From Hoplostethus atlanticus (lineage: Eukaryota > Chordata > Actinopteri > Trachichthyiformes > Trachichthyidae), in NCBI GenBank assembly GCA_034670405.1, contig JAXDDX010000023.1, forward strand, positions 3,677,501-3,741,500: a DNA stretch of 64,000 nucleotides, written 5' to 3'. Position numbers and translations under genes: made by a program. The notes under the pieces are model-generated. The model saw only the letters and a list, made by a program, of their open reading frames with translations, was not told the origin of the DNA and ran no database searches. Below are positions 39,673-50,990 of this stretch, piece after piece. Each line of letters begins with the position of its first letter. Within the stretch, counting starts at the first letter, position 1.

Positions 39673-41217
39673 CACCCATCAGTGCTGCAGGTGTTAGAAG
39701 TGCTATGGTCCCTGCTGCTAATCCATTTTAAGAATAACATTGTGCTTTACACAAAGCAAGCAACTGCCACCATATCTGTGTGGCGTCAACAAGAAAAATG
39801 CATTCTTCCTAGTTGAGATTTTTGCACTCAAAATCTAATGCATCTATGCAGTTGATACCCACTGCTTTCTTCAGTAGGTGGGTTTCATCAAAATGACCTG
39901 TGTGTGTGTGTGTGTGTGTGTGTTTCTACCCAGCATATGGAGCAGCAGTGTCTAGTGATGACTTGTGATGTGTTGTGGTGTGGAAGAACAGCAAGCAGGT
40001 AGAAGGTGACAGTTGAATCTGTCACCTACGTAAATCATCTATAATGCAATGTCGCCCACGCAGCGTCCAAGCAGAAGCTCTACGGACGGTCGGTCTCGCT
40101 CAAGACATTGCATCAGACATTTTTAAAATGGGTTATTCTACAGTTAAATATTACATTTTCTACTGTGAGGTATTTTATTGTATTAAAAGAACAAAACAAG
40201 CAAACAAATCCAGAATAAGAATAAAACTTCTAGCTAAGTTAACAGAGTTAAAACAGACTGGAAACACATAAAAATTGGATTTTTTTCAACATCCATAAGG
40301 GGGCGTCCATCAGAATTGTCTTCCATAGGAATGAATGGACTTGTGGCGTACCATAGCATAATGGAATAGTCAATTGTGAAGAGGCATTAGGCCATAGCTC
40401 CGCCCCTCTCTCGCTCTGCTGGTTAAGTCCCTCAAGTTTCTCTCTTTCCTTGCTCTCCGTCTTGCTTGCTTGCTTGTTAGCTACAACCTTTTTCTCTCTC
40501 CTCATCTCCTTTCTATAAAAGATTGCTTCCTTACTTTCTTTGCCCTTTATTAGCATGACATATACCTTGTGTTGCCAAAGCACCCATGGATATTAATAAA
40601 AAGAATATTGTAAGAGAAAGTTCATATACACATACAAGGTTTACAGCTATACTTACAGAATACAGAATAAAAGGAACCAAAATAAACATTAAAAACTAAT
40701 TTATAATATAAACATTAATATAGGTTTATATTCATCTCTGTTTTGAAGTTGTTCATGTCTTTTTTTGCCATTCCTTTGCCACTACAGCAGGCGACTGCAT
40801 TGATCAGTTCCTCGTCTCTGGTTGAAGGTGTGCTCGGTGTGAAATCTCCTGCTGTAGTGTTTGGTTGGCCTGAAACCCTGCAGGCTCTCGTCCCTCACTA
40901 ACCCTAACCCTCATCTAGGTTTCTCTCTCTCAACCTGTCTCTCATTCATACACTTACTATACACGTAATATTAATCTACAGTTACTGTGCAGATGAGAAA
41001 GATGATGAAGATGCTCTTCTTCTCCCCTCTCAATATGTCTTTAATCTCCGTCTGTTTTTGTCTGTCTGCTCCCCCAACCCCACACTCTTTTTCTCCCTCT
41101 CTCTCTAACTAATTCTCCCTAGCCAGATAAAGTCAGTTAGACTGTGTGACATTGGGCAGTATGCCCAGTCTGGTGTGCTAAGAATCCCTAATAGGGAGGG
41201 AATGACAGCAAAATGAC

Positions 41218-41218
41218 T

Positions 41219-41267
<49 letters not shown>
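41218..41267. repeat. (GT)n microsatellite
   Basis: About 48 bp of GT in cpne5 intron 1, followed 34 bases later by a T15 run and a G run. Confidence 0.97.
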
Positions 41268-41269
<2 letters not shown>

Positions 41270-43982
41270 GCGTGGGCATGTATTCCATAGGATACTGACT
41301 TTTTTTTTTTTTTTTGCGGGGGGTGGTAATTATGTCTCGGTGTGCAAAGCTGAGCTCATGTTTTATACAGCATATGCTTCGTATGGTGAAGTAGCTTTGA
41401 TGTGTGTGGTGCAGAGTATTCACACCATAAGTGCACAAACCTGGAGAGATGAGATGATAGAGTGAGGGAAATGAGAGTGGTGATGTGCCGTGCTGTTGTA
41501 TATGTCCCTAGGGCTTCTCCACACTGTGTGAGATGCTTTCATATCTGTCCCAGATCCGTGAAGGAACCTATCACATTTTGGATCCACTGCTCTCATAAGC
41601 ACAAATCCGTATGCTAATTCACAGGAAAAACGCCCCCAGACATTTAGCTGTGGAAGTTAATCAAGGCAATACATGCATTGGCCAAGTCCAGAATCCCCAC
41701 TTCCACATTATTACTGAGCTATGCAGTAACTAAAGGAAATGGGATTAGTTCAGGAGAGAATATTCTTATCATTATTGTACCTATTAGGACCACCAGCCAC
41801 CGATAAGAGTGCAATCTGGTGGCTACCAGATCTATCTTCACCTTATCAAAGTCTATAGATTAGGTGTCACTCAAGAAAGGTAACCTGCACCCAAGGTTTA
41901 ATTGGTTTTTACTGCTCTGCACTCAATTCATTTGAACTTTGACCTAGTGCTTGTTGGCAGTCATAGCTCACCCTACTTGACCCCGATTTCCCATGAGTCT
42001 GTTTGACATCAACATGCCAACAAGTCAACAACATACATTACCAAACATTTCTTACAGAACAGGCACAGATACACTCTTAAAATGAACGTGTCGAGTTCGA
42101 GACATTGGGCTTATTACTTTTCAAGACATATTAACCATTATGAAAAGTAATTCTATAAAGATTAGTTTCAAGCCACAATTTAAAATTAGTGACAAGTTTA
42201 GCAGTTCTAATGCTTGGTGGAAATATGTTCAAGTATCTAGGGGCTGTTGCAATAAAAGCCTTTTAATCTAGACTATGGATCAGCCAAGAGTCCAGAGTTC
42301 AAGGACCCAAGGGGCCTCAGAGGGAAGTAAAGCTTTAGCAGCTCAGCTTGTGAATGGCATTGAGGGAAGGAACAAAGGATGGAGCAAAGCACTGTGGTCG
42401 GGCATTCTGGCCACAGGATTAACGCTTCTGCTCCCTTGTCCGCAGGTCATGTCTCTCACTTTGTCTCCCTTCATTTCTCTGGTTCTCTGGTTCCAGACTG
42501 TTGACTGACGAGCCCTGTGGGAGTGTAAACCTGAGTTCAGGAAAAAACTCAGCTTGGATTCTGGTTCCTCTCCACTTTCCACCACTTTTTCAGCAAACTG
42601 TCAAACTGTGTCATTGGTATTCTGTTTCTGACTCATGTGTACCTCCTGTTGGCCAAGCTTCCCACAAAACAGATGTGTTGAAAATCACACTTTGTTTTTA
42701 AGATCAAACATAGTGATGGATGCGAACATGGTGAGAGACATATCGTAGTGACGTTTGAAATATTGCATAATCCAAATGTAAACAAAATCAACACCCCATC
42801 TGTGAAAGATCCCAGCCTGGTATTAAGAGACAATTTCAATCTGATTGATTTGTCAGCGCTCTGGAAGAACCAATAAAATGCTCAAGGTAAACATGAGGTT
42901 GAAATGTATTTTGAGGGTACAGCGGTTTGTGTTTGTGTGGTTTGCAAATAGATTATTTTTCTGACTAAAGATCAAACTCTTCAAGAATGTGTCAAGAATC
43001 TTTTTTGAATGTACCGAAAAAAAATCTTTGTCAAGAGAATGATCCTAAGGCCTAACCTTAACCAACAGACATTCCCTCTCACAAACATTTTCTGGATCTC
43101 TACCACCCCAACTTCTTCTATAAGCCTTGAAAAACAAAGCGATTCCTATCTTTTTCCCCCTATCCCCAGCCCCACATCCAACACCCACCAACCCCTCTCC
43201 AGTCGTCACTGGTTCTGATAATCGTAGGCTGTCAAGAGGAGGGGGTGTAGCCTGTGACAGGGGGTATTAGTCCAGAGCAAATAGCTATCATCATTGTATG
43301 CAGGATTTGGGGAGTACAGTACATGACAATAGGAGAATACTGGAGAAGACCAACAGGGAGTGTATTCTATTGAACTGCAATCTGACTCACCCAGCATCTG
43401 TACATGGGCTTTTAAACAAGCTCCTTTGTCAGGAATTGCGATGCCTTGAACTGTTAAATGACGATTTTTGAATGTGACAGAATGATTTGTGACTACTGAT
43501 GTCTTCTGCATTAAAAGTGCCTGATAGGTGCCATTAAACATTTCTTGTGACACCACAGGAATTGCAGTGCACAAAAAAAGGAAAAAAGATGTGGGGTTAT
43601 GGAGAACAGCCTCTCTCGTATCCGTGTATCTGGCCAAGGTGCGTTCCATATACTGGAGATGTTGTCTTACTGAATCTGAATCACGACCTTTGATATTTTT
43701 CCTCTCTATCTATTCCCTAACTAATAAAGTGGAAACGCCCTCCAAAACATCTAGTATCTAGGAAGCTGGCCTGTATAAGGACTACTCTAAGAAGAGCCTA
43801 GTAGTTTGCCAACTACTGTAGAGCGAAAATAAAAAGTGAAAAAAATGGATCCTCTTCAAACAAGAATGACAAACATCATGAGAGTATTTAGTGCAATTAC
43901 AATTACACTGTAATTACTTAGATTGTGTTCAAAGTAGGAATTGTGCACATAAACCAAATTTATGCTTTTCTAAGATAAACGC

Positions 43983-43993
43983 TCTCTCTCTCT

Positions 43994-44039
<46 letters not shown>

Positions 44040-44042
44040 CTC
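43983..44042. repeat. compound CT/CA/CT microsatellite
   Basis: A CA run of about 32 bp between short CT runs in cpne5 intron 1. Confidence 0.97.
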
Positions 44043-45164
44043 TTACAACCACATAGAGCAGCAGCCGAGGGAAGGGAAGGGAAAAAAGAACATCCTCCCC
44101 TTTTCTGTTAATGATCTCACCATCCCTATCGCCTCTTGTTTCTGCTTCACATTTCTGTACCACTCTGCATTTCTTTCCCTCTCTGTAACACACATTAGCA
44201 TGTACACACACGCACGCGAACACACACACGCACACACACTGTCACGTAAAATCTTCTACATGCAGGGGGCTGATAGAAAGGTGCCACTGAACACTTTCAG
44301 AATAAGACTCATCATTTAACTGAACGGTGCCTAATTGCACATCACTGAGGCATGTAATCCCAAACTCCTCATCTTTATGCTTCCAAATTGATCCAAAATT
44401 GATTGTTTCTGCCTCTAAACTGATTCTCCACCATCTCACCACATACAAGCAGGCAAACAGGGGTGTCCACTCGGTAAACTGAGACATTCCCCTTTTTTGC
44501 TAGGGCATGGTTTTTTACGTCTGAGCTGCGAGATGCGGCAGTGAGCCTCTCTGAACGTCAGAAGGTCTATCAATAATGCACACACAGCTTGTTAGAGCTC
44601 AAACTCACTCTGCCTCTACGGCTCACCAACCTAAAACCCACCATCAAAGACCAGAAAGGAAGTGTGTGTGCGCGTGTGTGCATATGTGTGTGGACTCAAG
44701 TGTATATGTCTGACAGAGGAAAGGCGTTGAAAGCTTAGCCTTGGCTTTAAAAACCCTCCCTAATAGAAGAGGGAGTGCCTGTTTATCCCCACTGAACATG
44801 GCCTTGAAAAGGAAATACTTCTGAACTGAGGGATGATAGAGAATAGGACTAAGATTGAGGCCAGGCACACAGGCACTATGTGAATGTGATGGAAACCTTT
44901 AAATCTTTAACATCAGATATTTTGTAAAGAATGCAGGAGGACTGGAGAGGCTTTCAGTGCTGCGCTGGTGTTGAAAGCATGCAGTGGTTAAGTGAGGGTA
45001 CAGTAGGCTTCAGTATAGAACAGATGTGTCTGGCACAAATAAAGGCTTATCAATAAATCATGTTTAACTGACTCTGGAGAGAGAATATGGAATGAGATCA
45101 TTCTCTAGTTTAACAAAGATAAAGAGGCATGGCACAGATATATGCACACACATAGACACGCAAC

Positions 45165-45198
45165 ACGCACGCGCGCGCGCGCGCGCACACACACACAA
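45165..45198. repeat. (CG)n/(CA)n alternating purine-pyrimidine tract
   Basis: About nine CG units followed by CA units, 0.7 kb inside cpne5 intron 1 from exon 1. Such alternation favours left-handed Z-DNA, and unmutated CG runs are rare in methylated vertebrate genomes. Confidence 0.95.
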
Positions 45199-45769
45199 AC
45201 GCCTAGAATTTGAGTGAATTTTCGGAGTGAATGTTTGGTACCACTTTTATGCATCCCACGTTAGGTCGTTCTGCTTGCAAGCATATTACTCTATCACATC
45301 AAAATGAGGTTGCCTAATCGATAGGTTTTCCAATAATAAGCGCACATGCACATGTCCTATAGTGCCCACGGACTTTGTGCCTAAAATGGTTGAATGGATA
45401 ATATAATGTCAAATTCTGCCCATCTTTAGATCAGTGGGCGTCACCGGTGACATCTGTTGGTGCCCTGCCTTGACACAAATTGGAAATGTACCACACAAAT
45501 AAAGACGGGGCATACCGCACGAAGTTGACTAGAAAAGTTAGAAAGCAAAAAGTTTGTTTTTCTAATCTGGGCGATTTCATGGTACATGGTAAAACCAAGC
45601 AGATCGTAGCCTCCGCTTTGTCCCCACACTCGTACAAAACGAGTTTCACGCACGTGTTTAGTAAGGGTGTTATTTTAATTGTGATCGTCCATTAACTGCA
45701 TATTTGACAATTTTGAAACATACAACTATACAAACTGAACAACCCTAACTAAAACCCCAAAGTAAGGGT

Positions 45770-46340
45770 GCGGCCGTCACAACTTTTTGTAGCATGCAGT
45801 CTTCACACTCCCAACTTTCCGGACCAACGAGTGCGCATGCCGGCCACCGCGGACGCAGCAACTCACCTGCAGGAGACGGTGATTTCTACTTTGGTGGCGG
45901 GGATGTTGCCCGTGATCGGGTCGAATTCGTACACCGATGCCATGTCCTCCAGCTTGTCCATAACGTCCCCCTCCATCAGCTCCAGCGCCAGAGCTCGGGG
46001 CGGCTCGGGTCTGATCCGTGAGTCGCACAGCCTGGCCCCGATGGAGCGCGTCGTGTCTCCGGTGACTCCTGAGACCAGATCAGAGACCAGACGGCCTCCG
46101 GTCCGACCGGGTGAGGCAGCCACTTCACAAATCTTGGGAGGATGGGGAGGAAGGGATGGGGGCAATGAGTGGACACTGACACTCGCAAAAGCAAAAGCGC
46201 ACTTGACTAACTGTCCATGCAGCGTAAAAGGCGTGTACACTATCTGAGATCACTGTTACGCCCTCACCGTCCGGCTGCACATCACATGGACTGGGGAACT
46301 GCTCCCTGCGCCTTGTCTTCAGTCTCTGGATGCAGTGTGG
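45770..46340 (-). promoter_or_regulatory. cpne5: GC/CpG-rich region around cpne5 exon 1 (5' UTR and likely promoter)
   Basis: The stretch is visibly richer in G, C and CpG than the AT-rich surroundings, and it spans the start codon and roughly 380 bases upstream. I see no TATA box close to the start; a TATATAAAAA lies on the minus strand near 46768-46777, about 800 bases upstream of the ATG, of unknown relevance. CpG-rich, TATA-less starts are usual for broadly regulated vertebrate genes. The transcription start cannot be placed from sequence alone. Confidence 0.5.
45867..45961 (-). CDS. cpne5: copine-5 coding exon 1 (start codon, N-terminus)
   Basis: Copines are cytosolic proteins with two C2 domains that bind membrane phospholipids in response to calcium, followed by a von Willebrand A-like domain. 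This exon encodes residues 1-31 plus two bases of codon 32. It reads MDKLEDMASVYEFD, then IPATKVEITVSC, and ends AG before a GTGAGT donor. As I remember human CPNE5 (EDMAS..EFD..IPATKVEITVSCR), the match holds in sequence and in length (32 residues to the exon junction), which fixes the start at 45961. G at -3 and at +4 around this ATG suit initiation. The frame stays open upstream to about 46240, and another in-frame ATG lies 15 bases upstream with C at -3; that longer start is less likely. With the five exons below it gives 404 coding bases in continuous phase. I cannot tell the a and b teleost paralogues apart. Confidence 0.93.
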
Positions 46341-49300
46341 GAGCGCACAGCAGACCGTGTGAAGAGAAAAGGCTGGATACACTCAAACCCACCCATCCTC
46401 CTCCCACACGAAATTACACTCACGTGTTGGCAACCCTGCCCATGCCCCTGCTGGCTGTCATCCTGTAACAGCCTCTGCATCATTCTCTGCTTGAGTGTTT
46501 CTAAGTATATGCCATGATTCAAATTACGCACTAGTTTTAAACGTTCAAGAATTGATAGGGGTGGTGGGCTTTTTTTTTTTTTTGCGCTGAATCCTCAACG
46601 ATGATGGATCAAAAGGATGAGGGTATCATAAAATCAGATAGTTTACTGTAGGCTGTTCGGTTTAAAATAATTAGTTCTGCCACTGATGTATTTTTTTTTC
46701 ACAGTTTACACATTTGAGACTCCAGTGAATGCAAATAGTCAAATAACTAGTGCGGATGTAGAGCGTTTTTATATATTCAGCACCATAGGAGTGGACAGCT
46801 CCCGATGGTATAGCGGCGCACAGAGCGAGTAATGACACAAAACCAGCAAATATCCAGAATTCACTTTCGCCTTCAAACTGAGCGAAAGCATTTAAAACAA
46901 TGACAATACCCACTGAGAAATATCTGTACATTGAACCAAGCACGTTAAACACAAATGGACTCATGCCCATTTGACTGGAAATAATTCGTTTGCACTTGAG
47001 TGGCTGAGGTGAGGGAGACATATGGATGACATTTACCCATTAAAATGTGCGCATGCTTACTAATTTAAAATCAATGTCAATTTTAGTAAGAAAATTGCAT
47101 AGGCATTTAACGGCCACCATCCATCATTAGTCTATTGTCTGCTGCTAAGACTTGCCCTACAAACCCCATTGTTATGAATATGCAACCGTCTGCCAGGAAA
47201 GTAATGGGTTTGTCATTTTGGATAACTACAGTGCATAAATGCATGCAGTTTATGTTATCCTCTCACTCTGTGTCTCTGTCTTTCTCTCATGCACACACAG
47301 TCACCAACTGTTTCCCACACATTCTAAAGGAGGATGTAGTTATGTGCCAAGTTGCATCAAGAAAAAAAATCTCTTTTTACCAACTTGGAAAACTACAGTT
47401 GGCCAGTTACCGTGTTCATTATGGCGAAAAAGGACCTCATTTCTGGGTTTCCGGTCTCATCATGTCTCTCTTTGCTTTTATCTCTCTCTCTCTCTCTCAT
47501 ACAATCACAAACACACACACACACACAAACACAACACAAACACACACACATACACTAACACTCACACACAGCCATAAACCATTTTACCTCCTTTCACAAA
47601 TGGGTGTGCATGCACATAGCTCTTTCCTGCATAGAGCACCTAGCGTCTGGATTCTGGAAATCAATTTACACAGGCACAGGATATGCTTCTGCCCACACAG
47701 CCCTCCAGGCTCCGCAGCAGAAAAAACACACACACACTTTCAGACATATGCACAAATGTACGCATTAAAAGCAAACGTTATTTTCACATATGTCACAGAA
47801 CTACCCATATACACAAATAAACAGACACACACATCTATATACACACCCCTCCATCCAGTATGAATCATGTGTGTTAGGGCATGGTAGTGTGGGTGAGCAT
47901 GTTATTGCAGATGTGCCAAAGAGTGGGTTGGGAAGAGCGGGGCCAGAGGACAAAAACGGAGGAAGGGGTGGAACAAGACCTTCACAACTGCTATTGTGCC
48001 TTGAGTAATGACCTAGGGTAGCAGCTATGCAAGCATGCAAGGGTGATGTTTTTTACACAGTCCATATATCAAGTTTGAATTCTACATTCTCAAAACATGT
48101 CTATTCTATTTCCACCCACTGATCTAAAAGTAAAGGGTATACTATTATATTGAAATTAAGTATTATTTTGGTATTGGATATTGATAAATAACATTTTTCA
48201 TTTATGGAATTATGTAGGCCTGTGGTATCTTTTTCACTCATATTTTTTTTTTAGTTCTCTGCACTGATGTCAACAAAATAAATGTGAAAAGGAAGAAACC
48301 ACTTCTACTATGATGCATTATCTGTTTTTAAAAAAAAAATAATGTTACACTGGATGTTTTTCAGGCGACATGCTTTACATCCGATCACAGGGACCTATTG
48401 CTGTGGTCTCCAGTCTATTTTCTCATTCTGTCTGTCTGTTAGCGTCACCGATGGATTCACACATCACTGACCTTGCCCTACAGTAACAGTAGGCTGGTGC
48501 CAATTCCTCAGCAACAAAAATTCTGACATGAAAAATGAATGACAGAATTGAATGAATGCGGATGCAGGCTTGATTAGTGATCAATAGCATACGCTTCTAA
48601 AATCTTGAATTTATGTCCTTTATGTTTTAAATGCTTTTTTAATCCAATGTTAACAGACCAGGAGGTGGTCAATGCTTCTTTTTTCTTCTTTTTTTTTACT
48701 GCTGGTGACATTAATAACACCATGGGGGGTGCAAAATGTCCATTTTCCTCCTTCTCTGTCCTATTCTCCCAGCTTCCTGCAGTTTCCCAAGCACTAATTA
48801 CTGTGTTTATGCTTACTTGCGTCATGCTGTCCAAAAATATCGCCTTTCTGGAAGCAATTATGCAAAAAAAACAACTGCCCTGCCAAGCAAGTGAAGCTCC
48901 TTACAATAAAAGATGTGATATATATATTTTTTTTTAAATCTGGAATATAAAGATTTAAAGCTCCAAAAATCCATGCTGTCTTCAAAATAATTCTTCAATT
49001 ATTTTTAAATCAGGGAAACAGAATCCTCAAATTACTATTGCATTTGGGATGTGCATCCTTACACCATGGTGAATCTACAGCATTGCAAACAGGGGAGATA
49101 GGACGCTCTTGTCCATCTCTAATCACTTCATGATTTAGACAGATGAGATGCCTGGTGCAGTATTAAAAACAACATGAAATAAAGTTAATTTACGACCAAA
49201 CTGGCTTTGAGCTGGCCATCAAGGCTTTGTGCCTCTCTCTGCTTGCTGCAGAAACAAGCGGGCATAGGGGTCTCTATAAACCCTGGTTCAAAAGGAGCTT

Positions 49301-50253
49301 CTGTTCCCTCCCAGGGTGTAGTCCTTGCTGTGGGGCCCAGTGGTCTAATCCAGAACCAGACCCCCTGAGATCGCTTGAACATCACAGAGGGACCCTTTTA
49401 TGGATGATTACTCTGAGATAGACAAACAGACAGGCAAACACACAAACACACACTCATGCACACACACACACAGAGGGCCATGGGTGGCCTCATAGGTGGC
49501 TGATTGACTAGTGGCCCATCACCCGCTTACATGCAGGAGCAGTGGGGGATTCAATCAAACAACTGGATGTTGGATTAGAGCTACCAGCAGAGTCAAGTAA
49601 TGACCACATTCTTACTAGGCAAGCTCTTCAGTAGATACACAGATGCTTCAACTAATAAAAACCTTGTTCATTTCACAGATGTTTCTTGTTTCTGCCTTTA
49701 GGAGACAAATCTAACCTGTCCTAAATCTAAAGGTGGCTCTTTAAATTAGTTCATGACAGTGAATTTATGACATGTCACTAAAGTTCAACCAAGCCAACTC
49801 ACTTATGTGCTTCAAAAAATTAAAGGTCACTTTGATGTTATTCTAAGGAAAATATAAAACTGTCAGGGTGATTATCTGCAGCTTTTAAAGAACTACATAA
49901 TTTTGCTTTTTTTGCTTTGTCCAATAGTACTTTGTAAGATCTGAAAATGAAAAAAAACATCAACACCTGATGCAGAAGGTAACAACTGTCAAGTGTGCTG
50001 CTAAGGCACCGTGCCCTGATAGTGGCTGAGGTGGGTAATATTTGACAGACTCTGTAGCAAAGGATCAAAGGTCCAAGTCTCTCCTTCTGTCAGATACACC
50101 TTCACATTTCAGTGGGATTTCTGTCTGGGAGTGTATGTGTGCAACTGAAAGACTATAACAAAAGCCAGGGTGAGTGTATTGCTGCAAACAATCACGGTCA
50201 AAGAGAGAGAGAGAGAGTACTTCAATAGATCTGTGTGCGTAGTCCGCAGCACC
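45962..50253. other. cpne5 5' flank and intergenic DNA
   Basis: Beyond the GC-rich cpne5 start there are pyrimidine and CA tracts (47260-47580) and AT-rich sequence, with no coding region that I can support. The left copy of the flanking repeat begins at 49897. Confidence 0.6.
49897..50018 (+). repeat. left copy of a direct repeat flanking the intronless gene
   Basis: Two blocks recur about 1 kb downstream. One is about 31 identical bases around ttgtccaatagtactttgta, ending at 49940. The other is 26 identical bases containing gctgctaaggcaccgtgccc (49993-50018). The spacer between blocks differs (52 bases here, 24 in the right copy). No terminal inverted repeats or poly-A tail accompany the copy. 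Confidence 0.8.
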
Positions 50254-50541
50254 ATGTTGGAGCTGGCATTCTATCCGGCGGTGGCCCTGATCTATTTCTT
50301 TGGAGTGATGCGGGCCACCCAGGATGACCGGGTGGAGCTGGATGAGCGGGCCTCGCTGAACGTGTTCTGCCTGTTCGTGTTGGCGCAGCCGCTGTGTCTG
50401 GTGCTGGCCGGATACACCGGCATGGCCACCTACCTCCTCACCGCTCTGGTCTCCTACAACTTCCTGCCTTGGAGGGAAACGGTGGCGCCCGCAGACCCTG
50501 CAAAAGCAAACGAGTCAAAGAAGAAGAAGAAGATAAACTGA
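50254..50541 (+). CDS. intronless gene for a 95-residue membrane protein with KKxx tail
   Basis: I do not recognise this protein. A single open frame runs from ATG (A at -3, context CACCATG) to TGA. Codon use is strongly biased to G or C in third positions (CTG, GTG, GCC), unlike the AT-rich flanks, which argues for real coding. Residues 2-19 (rich in A, V, L, F and Y) can span a membrane. A charged loop with DDRVELDER follows at 24-32. Residues 35-72 form a long hydrophobic stretch, long enough for two short helices, broken by Pro46 and Gly53. A lysine-rich cytosolic-type tail ends KKKKKIN, whose final four residues fit the dilysine ER-retrieval signal. A small ER membrane protein is the best reading. 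The frame also opens 84 bases upstream at 50170, in poorer sequence. Being intronless between two spliced genes, it could be a native single-exon gene or an expressed retrocopy. Confidence 0.72.
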   Translation: MLELAFYPAVALIYFFGVMRATQDDRVELDERASLNVFCLFVLAQPLCLVLAGYTGMATYLLTALVSYNFLPWRETVAPADPAKANESKKKKKIN

Positions 50542-50897
50542 GAACAAGGGATTTATATGGACACAAGGAGACTCTGGATTCCATCGTGTTCAGGAAGAAG
50601 GGCGTATTTATGACGCCAAGAGAGGGTTGGTTTTTTTTTCATTTTGAGTAAAAGCCTTGGTCCAGCCTTGGTCAATTCATTTTCAATGCAACCCATTTAG
50701 AAATGCAGCACTCTATTAATTAGAGAATGAATTAGTGATCATCAACTGAACAGGAAAGAATTGTAATTACAATCTGCATCCTAGTTATCTCTGCCAAAGA
50801 GGTTATGCTCTCACCCTGTTAGTTCATCTGTCTTTTTCTGTCAGCAGGATATCTCAAAAATGAATGAATGGATGTCCATGAAATTAATTAATTAAAT

Positions 50898-50990
50898 ATA
50901 ATTTTGCTATTTTGCTTTGTCCAATAGTACTTTGTAAGATGTTTTTAAAAAGTGCTCTATGAGAGTGTGCTGCTAAGGCACCGTGCCCTG
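50898..50990 (+). repeat. right copy of a direct repeat flanking the intronless gene
   Basis: This is the partner of the repeat at 49897-50018. The first block ends at 50940, exactly 1000 bases from its left counterpart, and the second occupies 50965-50990. The near identity points to a young duplication, an unrecognised dispersed repeat inserted twice, or an assembly artefact. Confidence 0.8.

Noticed and set aside
43206-43649. 147-codon minus-strand frame
   Set aside because: It has no motif, signal or codon bias, and sits inside cpne5 intron 1.
45768-46247. 159-codon plus-strand frame over cpne5 exon 1
   Set aside because: Antisense shadow of the GC-rich exon.
46671-47021. 116-codon minus-strand frame with membrane-like segments
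   Set aside because: Weakly suggestive hydrophobic stretch (YFSVGIVIVLNAF..) but no codon bias or known family; could be revisited with RNA data.
47135-47863. 242-codon plus-strand frame
   Set aside because: It is sustained by CA repeats (His-Thr runs), with no supporting domain.
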